Shown here: positions 23,548-33,308 of the stretch, one piece after another
Layout of the letters: each line of letters starts with the position of its first letter
How positions within the stretch are numbered: position 1 is the first letter of the stretch
NCBI GenBank assembly: GCA_018061005.1
Contig: JAGOVA010000028.1
Location: 1 to 33,769 of the forward strand
Direction of reading: 5' to 3'
Origin: Sterolibacterium sp.
GTDB lineage: Bacteria; Pseudomonadota; Gammaproteobacteria; Burkholderiales; Rhodocyclaceae
Length of the DNA: 33,769 nucleotides
The notes under the pieces: generated by a model
Told to the model about the DNA's origin: nothing
Seen by the model: the letters and a program-made list of their open reading frames with translations, nothing else
Databases searched by the model: none
Position numbers and translations under genes: made by a program

Positions 23548-23562
23548 GCCAGACCAGTTTTA

Positions 23563-24387
23563 TCAGCGATTGGGCGCGCGATGATCCGGCATCAGGTTGA
23601 CGAGCTGCGCCGGATCGTTGATGCGCGAGAGCAGGTTCTCCAGCCCCAGTGCGGGCAGCGCGGCGTGCAAACGCTCCGGGTTTGCGCTGGCCAGCAGATG
23701 GATTTTTCCGCTTTCTTTTTCGCCTTCCTGAAACGCTGAACTGACCCGGCGCACGACTTCGCGCGCCACGGCTTCGGCCACCTCCACGAGTTCTGCTCGC
23801 CCTGCGATGAGCGGGTTCAGACGATCCGCAAGAAATGCGTAATGTGTGCAGCCGAGCACGATGCGATCTGCACCGTCGTCGAGCAATGGCAGGATTTTGT
23901 CTGCAATTTCGCGGGCAAACGCGGGATCATCCCGATGCAGGGTTTCCACGCGCGTCGCCCAGCCCGGGCAAGGTTCGACATGTACGGCCACCGTGCTGGC
24001 GTGGGTTTCGATGAGTTGCTTCAAGCGTGCGCTGCGGGCGGTAGATTCAGTGGCCAGCACAGCGATGCGTCGCGTTTGCGAGCTGAGGGCTGCGGGTTTG
24101 ATGCCTGGCTCAATGCCCACTACGGCAATTTCCGGATGCGCCTGGCGCAAAGACTGAACCGCCGCCGCAGTGGCGGTATTGCAGGCAGCGACCAGCGTGG
24201 TGCAACCACAGGCGACCAGGTGTGCGCCGATCGCCTGCACACGCGTGCGGATAAATTCGTCCGGTTTGTTGCCGTAGGGCAGGTGGGCGGTATCGGCAAA
24301 GTAGGTGAGATCCGTTGACGGCAGCGCACGGGCGATTGCTGCCAGCACCGACAGCCCGCCCAAACCAGAGTCAAAAACGCCAATCAT
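23563..24387 (-). CDS. murI: glutamate racemase
   Basis: MurI makes D-glutamate for peptidoglycan. The 274-residue protein starts MIGVFDSGLGGLSVL, has YFADTAHLPYG, and carries both catalytic cysteines: Cys69 in AACNTATAAA and Cys180 in VLGCTHYAFL. Length and motifs are typical. The start is the ATG at 24387. It lies 43 bp downstream of the fumarase gene on the same strand and is probably the last gene of a UPF0114-fumarase-murI unit. It converges on the NTF2-like gene with only 15 bases between stops. Confidence 0.96.
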   Translation of the reverse strand: MIGVFDSGLGGLSVLAAIARALPSTDLTYFADTAHLPYGNKPDEFIRTRVQAIGAHLVACGCTTLVAACNTATAAAVQSLRQAHPEIAVVGIEPGIKPAALSSQTRRIAVLATESTARSARLKQLIETHASTVAVHVEPCPGWATRVETLHRDDPAFAREIADKILPLLDDGADRIVLGCTHYAFLADRLNPLIAGRAELVEVAEAVAREVVRRVSSAFQEGEKESGKIHLLASANPERLHAALPALGLENLLSRINDPAQLVNLMPDHRAPNR

Positions 24388-24430
24388 TGCGGCCTGCCGG
24401 TGTCACGATGTTAAGGTCGATCAGCCCGCT

Positions 24431-25966
24431 TCAGCCCTTGACGACCGGAATCTTGCCGATGCGTGCCTGCCATTCGGCCGGGCCGGTGGTGTGCACTGAC
24501 ACGCCCTGTGCGTCGACCGCCACGGTCACCGGCATGTCTTTGACCTCGAACTCGTAAATCGCCTCCATGCCCAGATCTTCGAAGCCGACGACTTTGGCCG
24601 CTTTGATGGCCTTGGAAACCAGATACGCCGCGCCGCCCACCGCCATGAGATAGGCGGACTGGTGCTTTTTGATGGACGCAATCGCTTCCGCGCCGCGTTC
24701 GGCCTTGCCGACCATGGAGATCAGGCCGGTTTGCGAGAGCATCATTTCGGTGAATTTATCCATGCGGGTGGCCGTGGTCGGGCCGGCGGGGCCCACCACC
24801 TCATCGCGTACCGGATCGACCGGGCCGACATAGTAAATGACGCGATTGGTGAAATCGACGGGCAGTTTTTCGCCCTTGGCCAGCATGTCCTGTATCCGTT
24901 TGTGCGCGGCATCGCGCCCCGTCAGCAGTTTGCCATTGAGCAACAGCACCTCGCCCGGCTTCCAGGTGGCGACTTCAGCCGGGGTCAGTGTATCGAGATT
25001 GACCCGCTTGCCTTTGCTGGTGTCATAAGTCAGGCGTGGCCAGTCGTCGAGGTTAGGCGGGTCGAGGCGAGCTGGGCCCGTGCCATCGAGGTGAAAGTGG
25101 ATGTGACGGGTGGCCGCGCAGTTGGGGATCATGGCCACCGGCAGACCGGCGGCGTGGGTCGGGTAGTCGAGGATTTTCACGTCGAGTACCGTGGTCAGGC
25201 CGCCCAGTCCTTGCGCGCCGATCCCCAGCGCATTGACCTTTTCCAGTATCTCGAGGCGCAGTTCTTCGGTGCGGGTGAGCTTTTCGCCGCGCGCGGCTTT
25301 TTCCCTCACCAGATGAATGTCGACGGGAGCCATTAGCGATTCCTTGGCCAGCAGCATGGACTTTTCCGGCGTGCCGCCGATGCCAATGCCAAGGATGCCG
25401 GGCGGACACCAGCCCGCACCCATCGTGGGGACCGTTTTCATCACCCAGTCGACGATGGAATCAGAAGGATTGAGTGCGGCAAACTTGGATTTGTTTTCCG
25501 AGCCGCCGCCCTTGGCCGCGCAGATGACTTCGAGATGGTCGGCATGTTTCCCTCCGACGATTTCGTAATGCACCACAGCCGGCGTGTTGTCTTTGGTGTT
25601 TTTACGCAGCCCGGCCGGGTCGGAAAGCACAGAAGCGCGCAGTTTGTTATCCACATTGTTGTAGGCACGGCGCACGCCTTCGTCGACCATTTCCTGCACT
25701 GACAGCGTGGCTTCCCAGCGGACATTCATGCCCACTTTGAGGAAGACCACGGCAATCCCCGTATCCTGGCAAATCGGGCGATGGCCTTCGGCGCACATGC
25801 GTGAGTTGATGAGGATCTGGGCGATGGCATCCTTGGCGGCCGGGCCTTGCTCGCGCTCGTAGGCGGCGGTCATGGCCTGGATGTAATCGACGGGATGGTA
25901 AAAGCTGATGTACTGAAAGGCATCAGCAATGCTCTGGATGAAATCTTCCTGGCGGATGGGGTTCAT
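24431..25966 (-). CDS. fumA: class I fumarate hydratase (iron-sulfur type)
   Basis: The enzyme interconverts fumarate and malate in the TCA cycle using an oxygen-sensitive [4Fe-4S] cluster. The 511-residue protein has the three cluster cysteines in context: Cys66 (RPICQDTG), Cys187 (GWCPPGILGIGIGG) and Cys283 (IPNCAATRH). The C-terminal beta domain contains GPTTATRMDKFTEMML and KDMPVTVAVDAQG. The symbol follows the E. coli class I enzyme; FumA and FumB cannot be separated here. AAGGA precedes the ATG. NO attacks such clusters, which links it loosely to the nearby stress cluster. Confidence 0.95.
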   Translation of the reverse strand: MNPIRQEDFIQSIADAFQYISFYHPVDYIQAMTAAYEREQGPAAKDAIAQILINSRMCAEGHRPICQDTGIAVVFLKVGMNVRWEATLSVQEMVDEGVRRAYNNVDNKLRASVLSDPAGLRKNTKDNTPAVVHYEIVGGKHADHLEVICAAKGGGSENKSKFAALNPSDSIVDWVMKTVPTMGAGWCPPGILGIGIGGTPEKSMLLAKESLMAPVDIHLVREKAARGEKLTRTEELRLEILEKVNALGIGAQGLGGLTTVLDVKILDYPTHAAGLPVAMIPNCAATRHIHFHLDGTGPARLDPPNLDDWPRLTYDTSKGKRVNLDTLTPAEVATWKPGEVLLLNGKLLTGRDAAHKRIQDMLAKGEKLPVDFTNRVIYYVGPVDPVRDEVVGPAGPTTATRMDKFTEMMLSQTGLISMVGKAERGAEAIASIKKHQSAYLMAVGGAAYLVSKAIKAAKVVGFEDLGMEAIYEFEVKDMPVTVAVDAQGVSVHTTGPAEWQARIGKIPVVKG

Positions 25967-25996
25967 GATCGAGTCCTTTGCGTATTTATGGGCGGG

Positions 25997-26545
25997 TCAG
26001 TGTTTTTTGCTCATCAACAGTGATTCGGTCATGATCTTGTCGGTCCAGGCAATCGCCAGTGCCGAGAACAGGAAGGTGACGTGGATCACCACCTGCCACA
26101 TGATCGCCTGTTGCGGGATATTGGCAGCATTGATGAAAGTTTTTAGCAAGTGGATAGATGAAATGCTGATGATGGCGGTGGCCAGTTTGACTTTCAGTAC
26201 GCCGGCATTGACGTGAGATAACCACTCGGGTTGATCTGGATTGTCTTCAAGGTCGAGCCGTGAAACAAAGGTTTCATAGCCGCCGATCGTGACCATGATC
26301 AACAGATTGGCAATCATCACCACGTCGATCAGTCCCAGCACGATCAGCATCACGTCGGTGTCGGTCAGGCTGCCGGCCTTGGCGACCAGATGAACCAGTT
26401 CAAGCATGAACTGATAGACATAAACCCCTTGTGCGACGATCAAGCCGAGATAGAGCGGTGCTTGCAACCAGCGGCTCCAGAAAATGAAGCCTTCCATGGC
26501 GTGGAGCGGGCTTCTCGTGATTTTGGATGGGTTCATCAGGTTCAT
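25997..26545 (-). CDS. UPF0114 (YqhA-like) membrane protein
   Basis: The 182-residue inner-membrane protein has about four hydrophobic segments and the family-typical stretches [58 protein letters not shown] and [20 protein letters not shown]. It aligns along its length with E. coli YqhA, whose role is unknown. The start is set at ATG 26545; an ATG at 26536 is also possible, and the frame reaches a TTG at 26602 with extra residues not found in the family. It lies 30 bp upstream of the fumarase gene. Confidence 0.88.
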   Translation of the reverse strand: MNLMNPSKITRSPLHAMEGFIFWSRWLQAPLYLGLIVAQGVYVYQFMLELVHLVAKAGSLTDTDVMLIVLGLIDVVMIANLLIMVTIGGYETFVSRLDLEDNPDQPEWLSHVNAGVLKVKLATAIISISSIHLLKTFINAANIPQQAIMWQVVIHVTFLFSALAIAWTDKIMTESLLMSKKH

Positions 26546-26661
26546 TCGACGGGAGTTATGCAAGCCCGGAATTCTAGCATCGGCCTTGGCTGGCCATTTC
26601 AAAAGAGACTCAAAACCCGGGCGATGGTGGTATAGACTGGAGAAGGATGTTTCATTTCAGT

Positions 26662-26701
26662 AACGGTCATCAACCAACGTCAACGATCATCAACAAACAT
26701 C
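26662..26701 (+). repeat. 20-bp imperfect tandem repeat in the acs leader
   Basis: Two adjacent 20-bp units (26662-26681 and 26682-26701) match at 17 of 20 positions; both contain TCATCAAC. The second unit ends just before the GGGAG Shine-Dalgarno (26703-26707) of acs. It may be a direct-repeat operator or a slippage duplication. Confidence 0.8.
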
Positions 26702-26714
26702 AGGGAGCCTCATC

Positions 26715-28685
26715 ATGACGACCATCGAATCCGTTTTGCAGGAACACCGGGTGTTTCCACCCTCGGCCGGGACGGTCAGGGATGCGACGATTTCCGGCAT
26801 GGCGGCGTATGAAGCACTGTGTCATGAGGCGGCGCAGGATTATCCGGGCTACTGGGCGCGGCTGGCGCGTGAGCATCTGGGCTGGAAGCAGCCGTTTACC
26901 CAGGTGCTGGATGACTCCCGTGCGCCGTTTTACCAGTGGTTTGTCGATGGCAGGCTCAATGTTTCGTGGAATTGTCTGGATCGCAACGTCGACGCGGGTC
27001 TGGGCGAGCAGGTTGCCCTCATTTTTGAGGCGGACGATGGTCAGGTGAGCAAAGTGACTTATCGGGAATTACTCGCCCGCACCGTCGCATTTGCCAATGC
27101 CTTGAAGTCACAGGGAATCGGCAAGGGCGACCGGGTGATCATCTACATGCCGATGTCGGTCGAAGGCATCGTGGCCATGCAGGCCTGTGCGCGGATTGGT
27201 GCCATTCATTCGGTGGTATTTGGTGGTTTTTCGGCCAAAAGCCTGCAGGAGCGCATCCAGGATGCCGGTGCAGTGGCCGTGATTACGGCCGATGAACAAT
27301 GTCGTGGGGGCAAGGCACTGCCGCTCAAACCGGCGGTGGATGAAGGCATCGCACTGGGCGGCTGCGAGACGATCCGCTGTGTCATTGTTTACCAACGCAC
27401 GGGGAGTGTCTGCCCCATGGTGGCCGGGCGTGATCTCTGGTGGCACGAGGCGGTGGCGGGTCAATCTGCCATTTGCGAGCCGGAATGGGTGGAGGCCGAG
27501 CATCCGCTGTTCCTGCTGTACACCTCAGGCTCGACGGGCAAGCCGAAGGGGGTGCAGCATTCATCGGCTGGCTATCTGCTGCATGCGGTGGTGACGACAA
27601 AATGGACGTTCGACCTCAAGCCGCAGGATGTGTTCTGGTGCACAGCGGATATCGGCTGGGTGACAGGACATACCTATATTGTTTATGGACCACTGGCCAG
27701 TGGAGCAACGCAGGTGGTCTTTGAAGGGATTCCCACCTGGCCGGATGCCGGGCGGTTCTGGAAGCTCATCCAGGATCACAAGGTGTCGATTTTCTACACA
27801 GCGCCGACGGCGATACGCTCGCTAATCAAGGCCGGGCCGGATCTGCCCAAAAAATATGATCTTGCGTCGTTGCGGATACTGGGGTCGGTGGGCGAGCCGA
27901 TCAATCCGGAAGCGTGGATGTGGTATTACAACCAGGTCGGGGGCGGACGTTGTCCGATTGTGGATACCTTCTGGCAGACCGAAACCGGCGGGCACATGAT
28001 TACCCCTTTGCCGGGAGTCACGCCGCTGGTGCCGGGCTCCTGCACACTGCCGTTTCCGGGTATCCAGATCACGGTGGTCGATGAAGTGGGCAATGAGCTG
28101 GCGTGGGGCAGTGGCGGTGCGCTGGTGGTCAAACAACCCTGGCCGGGCATGATCCGCACCATCTGGGGTGATCCGGCGCGTTACGTCAAATCCTATTTTC
28201 CGGAAGAACTCGGCGGGCGGCTCTATCTGGCGGGAGATGGCGCGGTACGCGATGCGAAAACCGGCTATTTCACCATTATGGGGCGTATCGACGATGTGCT
28301 CAATGTCTCCGGGCATCGGATGGGAACCATGGAGATTGAATCGGCATTGGTATCCAATCCGCTGGTGGCCGAAGCCGCCGTGGTGGGGCGGCCGGACGAC
28401 CTGACGGGCGAAGCCATTTGCGCTTTCGTTGTGCTGAAAGGCGCGCGCCCAACCGGTGAGGCGGCTCAGGCAATGATGAGCGAATTGCGCGAATGGGTGG
28501 GCAAAGAGATCGGGGCGATCGCCAAGCCCAAAGACATCCGCTTTGGTGAAAACCTGCCCAAAACCCGCTCCGGCAAGATCATGCGGCGGTTATTGCGGCA
28601 ACTGGCCAAGGGCGAAGATATCACCCAGGATGTGTCAACGCTGGAAAACCCCGCGATTCTCGATCAGCTCAAAGGTGGGCACTGA
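26715..28685 (+). CDS. acs: acetate--CoA ligase (acetyl-CoA synthetase)
   Basis: Acs activates acetate to acetyl-CoA through acetyl-AMP. The 656-residue length is standard. Visible motifs are the P-loop-like [20 protein letters not shown] (about residues 267-286), WWYN-region homologue [22 protein letters not shown] and the hinge region [20 protein letters not shown]. The C-terminal [10 protein letters not shown] carries Lys621, the residue controlled by acetylation in this family. GGGAG at 26703-26707 sets the start. A repeat of 2 x 20 bp lies upstream. With aceK it supports growth on acetate or acetate recapture. Confidence 0.97.
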   Translation: MTTIESVLQEHRVFPPSAGTVRDATISGMAAYEALCHEAAQDYPGYWARLAREHLGWKQPFTQVLDDSRAPFYQWFVDGRLNVSWNCLDRNVDAGLGEQVALIFEADDGQVSKVTYRELLARTVAFANALKSQGIGKGDRVIIYMPMSVEGIVAMQACARIGAIHSVVFGGFSAKSLQERIQDAGAVAVITADEQCRGGKALPLKPAVDEGIALGGCETIRCVIVYQRTGSVCPMVAGRDLWWHEAVAGQSAICEPEWVEAEHPLFLLYTSGSTGKPKGVQHSSAGYLLHAVVTTKWTFDLKPQDVFWCTADIGWVTGHTYIVYGPLASGATQVVFEGIPTWPDAGRFWKLIQDHKVSIFYTAPTAIRSLIKAGPDLPKKYDLASLRILGSVGEPINPEAWMWYYNQVGGGRCPIVDTFWQTETGGHMITPLPGVTPLVPGSCTLPFPGIQITVVDEVGNELAWGSGGALVVKQPWPGMIRTIWGDPARYVKSYFPEELGGRLYLAGDGAVRDAKTGYFTIMGRIDDVLNVSGHRMGTMEIESALVSNPLVAEAAVVGRPDDLTGEAICAFVVLKGARPTGEAAQAMMSELREWVGKEIGAIAKPKDIRFGENLPKTRSGKIMRRLLRQLAKGEDITQDVSTLENPAILDQLKGGH

Positions 28686-28725
28686 AATTGGGCACAGGAT
28701 GCTGTGGAGCCAAGGAGCCAGGGGG

Positions 28726-29583
28726 TCAGCGTTCGACGTGGCGTAACGACAGGTCGATGGCACTGACGTCCTTGGTCAGGGTGCCGATGGAAATGCGATG
28801 CACGCCGGTTTCGGCAATGGCACGCACCTGTTCCAGCCCCACGCCGCCGGAGACTTCCAGTGCGGCACGGCCTGCATTGATGACCACGGCTTCACGCATC
28901 TGTTCGAGATTCATGTTGTCGAGCAGCACCATCTTCGCACCGCAGTCGAGCGCTTCCACTAGTTGCGTCATGGTTTCAACCTCGATCTGCACGAAGACCT
29001 CCCCATGCGCCAGTTTGCGCGCCTGCCCCAGTGCCTGTGCGACACCGCCAGCGGCGATGATGTGATTTTCCTTGATGAGGATGCCGTCATACAGCCCCAG
29101 CCGGTGATTGTGCCCGCCCCCGGTCTTGACCGCATATTTCTGTGCCAGACGCAGCCCCGGCAGGGTTTTGCGGGTATCGACGATCTTGCAGTCTGTGCCC
29201 TGTACGGCATCGACGAAACGACGGGTTTTGCTGGCTGTGCCAGAAAGCAGTTGCAGAAAGTTGAGTGCTGCACGCTCAGCTGTCAGCAGGGTGCGGGTAT
29301 CCGCCACAATTTCACAGATGGTTTGCCCCGCCTGTATGCGCTCGCCATCACGCGCCTGCCAGGTGATGCGTGAGGCGGGATCGAGCCGCTGAAAACAGGC
29401 ATTGAACCAGGGGACGCCACACAGAACCGCCTCTTCACGGGTAATAACCAGCCCCCGGCTGTGCTGGCCTGCCTTCACCAGCAGCGCGGTCAGATCGCCA
29501 CTGCCGATATCTTCGGCCAGGGCGGTCAGCACATTACGTTCGACTTCGGCGGCGAGTGAAATGTCCATGATGAGCGTTTCCAT
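28726..29583 (-). CDS. nadC: nicotinate-nucleotide pyrophosphorylase (quinolinate phosphoribosyltransferase)
   Basis: NadC converts quinolinate and PRPP to nicotinate mononucleotide in NAD synthesis. The 285-residue protein has the N-terminal ALAEDIGSGDLTA, the central DTRKTLPGLRLAQKYAVKTG, GGGHNHRLGLYDGILIKENH and the C-terminal ALEVSGGVGLEQVRAIAETG. Length is typical. The start is ATG 29583 with AGGAA just upstream; a second ATG at 29568 is in frame. nadA and nadB are not in the window. It converges on acs with a 40-bp gap. The upstream gap 29584-29835 shows no clear feature. Confidence 0.95.
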   Translation of the reverse strand: METLIMDISLAAEVERNVLTALAEDIGSGDLTALLVKAGQHSRGLVITREEAVLCGVPWFNACFQRLDPASRITWQARDGERIQAGQTICEIVADTRTLLTAERAALNFLQLLSGTASKTRRFVDAVQGTDCKIVDTRKTLPGLRLAQKYAVKTGGGHNHRLGLYDGILIKENHIIAAGGVAQALGQARKLAHGEVFVQIEVETMTQLVEALDCGAKMVLLDNMNLEQMREAVVINAGRAALEVSGGVGLEQVRAIAETGVHRISIGTLTKDVSAIDLSLRHVER

Positions 29584-29835
29584 GTTTCCTGAAAAGTGGC
29601 AGCTGATTTTATCATCGTGTCTGTGACGATGATGCGGTCAACAGCCTTCATGCAAGTTTGAAAAGTCAGTGTGACATGCAGGCCATGTCTGCATCTTATG
29701 GTGAGCGAAATCAAGCCGGATTCCAGAAACCAAACCTAAACCCCGCCATGGGATTGATCGCTCGCTGGACGCTGGCCGTCCCGGTCTAATGGGTGGCCGC
29801 TTTTCCGTTTTTCTTCCTTCTTTTTCAAGCTTTTC

Positions 29836-31056
29836 TCATTCAAAGATGGACACTGTGGTCGCGCTGTTGCTGTAGACGTTGTAGCAGGGATTGGATGAGA
29901 CTGTTGGCGTCACATTACCGTTCAGATTCAGGGATTTTGTGATCAAGCTCCCTGTGTAGGCCACATTCGCAGATGTGCCTTTCATGGTGAAATCGACATT
30001 TCTGAGATCCATAACTCCTGTGAGCGTCAAATTATAGTTATTGCCGCTCCAGTCCAAACTGGTGGAACCCGCCACATACAACACCCTACTAATCGTGCCG
30101 CTACTGCAGGTGGAAGGTGCGCTGAGGGTGACGGTTCCTTTTAGGTCGATAGGCTGTCCGGATGAAATGTAAAACGTCACGTCAGTTCCAGTCACTGTTC
30201 TATTGTTGGCCGTCGTCAATCCTCTGGTGAATTCATAGAAGCCTGGATTGAAAGTGGCGTTATTGCTGAGGTTGACTGGGTTCGTGTAGCGGCCGGGGTC
30301 ACAGCCGCCAGCCGGGCAGGTGGTGTAGGTGCGAGTCGTCAACCCCGCAGGTACCGTAAGCGGTGCCGGCAGTGCCGGCAGGGGATCTGCGGATCGGGTG
30401 GGTGCTGGGCTGCAGTTGCCGCAACTGTTTATTCCATTGTTATAGACGGTGATGCTGCCGGGAGCTGTGGCAATAGTAATCCCTGACTGGTTGGTTGTGA
30501 CAAGCCCGCTCCCCGCAGCCTGACTGCCAATTAAAGCAGAGCAGCGATTCAAAGTGGCCTGGTCTGTACCATTGGCAGTGAAGCCGTTGATCGTGACAAT
30601 ACAGCTCGGATTCGAGGCTGCCGCCACCCCCGCCACCGCCTCCGCGCGGATCTGCCAGGCGTTGGCGCCGAGGATCTGGCCGAGGATCAGGCTGGTTGGG
30701 CGGGTGATGACTGCGCGCACGTATTGGTCGTTGCTGGTATAGCTTCCGCTGCCGCCGGGCGGGATGCTGATGGTGACCACCGCACTGTTGCTGGCATCCT
30801 TGAAGCCGTTTTTCTCGGCATAGAGTTTTGCCTCGATCGTCGCGTCGCTGACGCTCAAGTTGCGCGCCCGGCCGTTGGCTCCGGCGTGGGCTGCCGCATC
30901 GGCGGCGTTCTGCATCTGGCCGCGCACCAGGTAAGCGTTGCCGACGTCGATGGCCAGGGCGGCGAAGCCGAACAGGACGACCAGTAGCAGAGCCACCATC
31001 ACGGCGACGGCGCCGGATTCGCGGTGAGAATGGAAATCAGGGTTGAGCGATTTCAT
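29836..31056 (-). CDS. TadG-like exported protein with extended beta-rich C terminus
   Basis: The 406-residue protein starts with the TadE/TadG-like N terminus: a short basic stretch, then a single hydrophobic segment (AVMVALLLVVLFGFAALAID, about residues 18-37) and DVGNAYLVRGQMQNAADAAA. This part is shared by Flp-pilus TadG proteins. The rest is Ser/Thr/Asn/Gly-rich and probably beta-helical (NGFTANGTDQATL; SLNLNGNVTPTVSS), with several cysteines, and lies outside the membrane. The start is ATG 31056 with AGGA about 8 bases upstream. It is 88 bp downstream of the TadE-like gene. No other tad genes (ATPase, secretin) are in the window. Confidence 0.78.
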   Translation of the reverse strand: MKSLNPDFHSHRESGAVAVMVALLLVVLFGFAALAIDVGNAYLVRGQMQNAADAAAHAGANGRARNLSVSDATIEAKLYAEKNGFKDASNSAVVTISIPPGGSGSYTSNDQYVRAVITRPTSLILGQILGANAWQIRAEAVAGVAAASNPSCIVTINGFTANGTDQATLNRCSALIGSQAAGSGLVTTNQSGITIATAPGSITVYNNGINSCGNCSPAPTRSADPLPALPAPLTVPAGLTTRTYTTCPAGGCDPGRYTNPVNLSNNATFNPGFYEFTRGLTTANNRTVTGTDVTFYISSGQPIDLKGTVTLSAPSTCSSGTISRVLYVAGSTSLDWSGNNYNLTLTGVMDLRNVDFTMKGTSANVAYTGSLITKSLNLNGNVTPTVSSNPCYNVYSNSATTVSIFE

Positions 31057-31144
31057 GGCGGGATCCTTGATCAGTGTGCGGTAATGAGGCGGGGCAGGCC
31101 TGATGCGCCGGGGCGCATCGGCGTGGCGTGGTGCAATCAACGAA

Positions 31145-31591
31145 TCACTCTTCGGACATTTCGGTTGTTGTCGCCAGCTTGATATCATTGCCCACAGCAC
31201 TCAGCAGGGAACCCAGCAGCAAACCCTCGTAGGTGTACTCCACTTTCACCCGCAGCCAGTTGCCGGCCGGGCGCGTAGTGGCGGTGCCACTTTGATAGGT
31301 CACCGTGACGCCAGCACCCGTGTTCGGGTCGCAATTGCTGGTGCCGAAGGTGATGACCTCGCCGCAATAGTATTTCTTGGCGCGAGCCTTGATTTCGGTT
31401 TCCGTTTTCTTGACGGACGCGCCCGCCGCCACCACGCCGTAACGTGCCGCTTCGCGGCTGGCGTTGGTGATCAGCGCCTTGTCATACAGGGCGATGCTGA
31501 ATTCGATGATGCCAAACAACAGCAGCAACAGCAGCGGCAACACCAGGGCAAATTCCACAGCGGCGACGCCGCGATGACGAGTGATGTTCAT
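31145..31591 (-). CDS. TadE-like pseudopilin/minor pilin
   Basis: The 148-residue protein has the TadE signature: a short basic N terminus (MNITRHRGVAAVEFALVLPL) with Glu13 in the hydrophobic segment (about residues 9-34), followed by FSIALYDKALITNASREAAR and a soluble domain with two cysteines. Proteins of this type are minor pilins of the Flp/Tad pilus or stand-alone surface proteins. GAGG precedes the chosen ATG 31591; the frame continues upstream without domain features. It precedes the TadG-like gene in the same direction. Confidence 0.82.
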   Translation of the reverse strand: MNITRHRGVAAVEFALVLPLLLLLLFGIIEFSIALYDKALITNASREAARYGVVAAGASVKKTETEIKARAKKYYCGEVITFGTSNCDPNTGAGVTVTYQSGTATTRPAGNWLRVKVEYTYEGLLLGSLLSAVGNDIKLATTTEMSEE

Positions 31592-31627
31592 GGGAGCCTC
31601 GGAAGGGTCAGGTCGTAAGGTAGAAAA

Positions 31628-31645
31628 ACCGGTGTAACCGGTGTA
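31628..31645 (-). repeat. perfect 9-bp tandem duplication in the tadE leader
   Basis: ACCGGTGTA occurs twice without spacer (plus-strand reading), 37 bases before the TadE-like start. Each unit holds the palindrome ACCGGT, so the pair could be a small operator or a slippage product. The rest of the gap 31592-31865 shows an imperfect hairpin (CTCCC/GGGTGGAG near 31711-31728) and little else. Confidence 0.8.
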
Positions 31646-31865
31646 TTTGCAGGCGGAAGTTCGGGCTGAGTGTGTATGCAAATAGCAGGAAGTTAACGGA
31701 AAATTATCCTCCCTTGCAGGGTGGAGTCAAGCGGTACTGCGGTTTTGAGGGGGTGGGTGAGTGGCAGCAGGCAAGTTCGCAACCCGAGGACATTTTATGA
31801 GGGTGCACCTCAAGGGTGCTTCTTGCGGGTGTCTTCGCGGGAATGGCAAATTCTTTTCGGTCAGC

Positions 31866-33308
31866 TTACTTTCCCCGGCTCTTTGCTGCGCCCGAATTTT
31901 GCGTCGCCGCCGACGGGCGCCAGGATTGCACCAGGTACAGTGGCCGGCCCTTGGCTTCGTCGAACATGCGGCCCAGATATTCGCCGATGATGCCGATCGA
32001 CATCAGTTGCACGCCGCCTAGAAAGAGGATCACCACCATCAGCGAAGGGTAGCCATGCACGGGGTTGCCATGCACCAGTGTGTCCCAGATGATGGCGATG
32101 GCGTAGATGAAGGCGCACAGCGCGGTGAGCATGCCGAGGTAGGTCGCCACGATCAGCGGGCCGTTGGTGAATGAGGTAATACCTTCGATGGCGAAGTTCC
32201 ACAGCTTCCAGTAGCCCCACTTGCTGCTGCCGGCGTGGCGCGCGTCGCGTTCATAGGGGATCTCGATCTGCGGATAGCCGATCCAGGCGAACAGCCCTTT
32301 CATGAAGCGATGCTGCTCGCGCAGTTGGCGCAGTGCCAGTACAGCGCGGCGGCTCAAGAGGCGGAAATCGCCGACATCCTGCGGAATTTGCACTTGCCGG
32401 CTCATGCGTCGCATGACCCGGTAGAAGGTGTGGGCGGTGAATTTTTTCAGTGCGCTTTCTCCGTTGCGCTGTGTGCGTCGCGCATTCACGATATCCCAGC
32501 CTTCGCGCCAGTGGCGGATCAACTCGGGGATCAGTTCGGGCGGATCCTGCAAATCGGCATCGATGATCACCACGGCATCGCCCTCAGCATGATCGAGCCC
32601 GGCGGTCATCGCCATTTCCTTGCCGAAGTTGCGGCTGAGTTCGATCACCGCCACGCGCGTCGACTGGCCGGCAAGCTCGTGCAGCACGCGGCGGGTATCG
32701 TCCTTGCTGCCATCATCGACGTAGATGATCTCTGCTGCCATCTTTGGAGCCAGGCCATCGAGCATGGCGGAAAGCCGCTTATGAAAGGCCGACAGCACTT
32801 CGGCCTCGTTATAGGCGGGAACAATGACCGAGAGCGTCAAGGGCAGCAGGTTGTCGGCGGCGGCGGATGCTGGTGCATGTGTGGAGGTGTTCATGTCGGT
32901 CGCGTTTGCTTGTGTCGATTCATCAATCCGTTTCACTACGGTCCGAAAAGCCCACAGTCGGCTGCCAGTGAAATTCCAGAATAGTACCAGCAGGGCGGCC
33001 AGCGCCTGGGCGAGCAAATAATGCAGTTGCAGCAGATGCAGGCCAAGATACATCAGCAGGGTGTTGAGCGCGGCACCGAGCAGAGCCACCGTGAGAAATT
33101 TCGGCAGTACCGTGCTGTGGCGGGCATGGCTCTTGAAGGTCAGGCGGCGGTTGAGCAGGTAATTGACCAGCGCCCCGACCGCGAAACCACAAAGCGAAGC
33201 GGGCAGCGGATCGAGACCGAAGGTTTCCACCAGTAGTGCCAGCGTGGCGAAGTGGGCTGCGGTACCCACGATGCCCACCGCGCTGAAGATGAAAAACTGC
33301 TGCAACAT
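31866..33308 (-). CDS. fused GtrA-like flippase and family 2 glycosyltransferase (GtrB/DPM1 type)
   Basis: The 480-residue protein joins two functions. Residues 1-123 form a GtrA-like domain with four membrane helices (FFIFSAVGIVGTAAHFATLA; FAVGALVNYLLNRRLTF; LLVLFWNFTGSRLWAF), typical of undecaprenyl-phosphate-glucose flippases. Residues 158-380 are a GT-A glycosyltransferase: LSVIVPAYNEAEVLS, IIYVDDGSKDDT, VVIIDADLQDPPELIPELIR with the DAD metal motif. Two C-terminal membrane helices follow (about 390-450), as in GtrB. The internal ATG (32894) has no ribosome-binding site, so one fused product is likely. It probably makes and flips a lipid-linked sugar for surface glycan or glycosylation. 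It overlaps the upstream remnant by ATGA. Confidence 0.86.
   Translation of the reverse strand: MLQQFFIFSAVGIVGTAAHFATLALLVETFGLDPLPASLCGFAVGALVNYLLNRRLTFKSHARHSTVLPKFLTVALLGAALNTLLMYLGLHLLQLHYLLAQALAALLVLFWNFTGSRLWAFRTVVKRIDESTQANATDMNTSTHAPASAAADNLLPLTLSVIVPAYNEAEVLSAFHKRLSAMLDGLAPKMAAEIIYVDDGSKDDTRRVLHELAGQSTRVAVIELSRNFGKEMAMTAGLDHAEGDAVVIIDADLQDPPELIPELIRHWREGWDIVNARRTQRNGESALKKFTAHTFYRVMRRMSRQVQIPQDVGDFRLLSRRAVLALRQLREQHRFMKGLFAWIGYPQIEIPYERDARHAGSSKWGYWKLWNFAIEGITSFTNGPLIVATYLGMLTALCAFIYAIAIIWDTLVHGNPVHGYPSLMVVILFLGGVQLMSIGIIGEYLGRMFDEAKGRPLYLVQSWRPSAATQNSGAAKSRGK

Noticed and set aside
29770-29825. Terminator-like hairpin with T-rich tail in the nadC-tadG gap
   Set aside because: The stem is broken by mismatches and no plus-strand gene ends before it.
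32235-32984. 249-residue plus-strand frame
   Set aside because: Antisense to the glycosyltransferase fusion; no support for coding.
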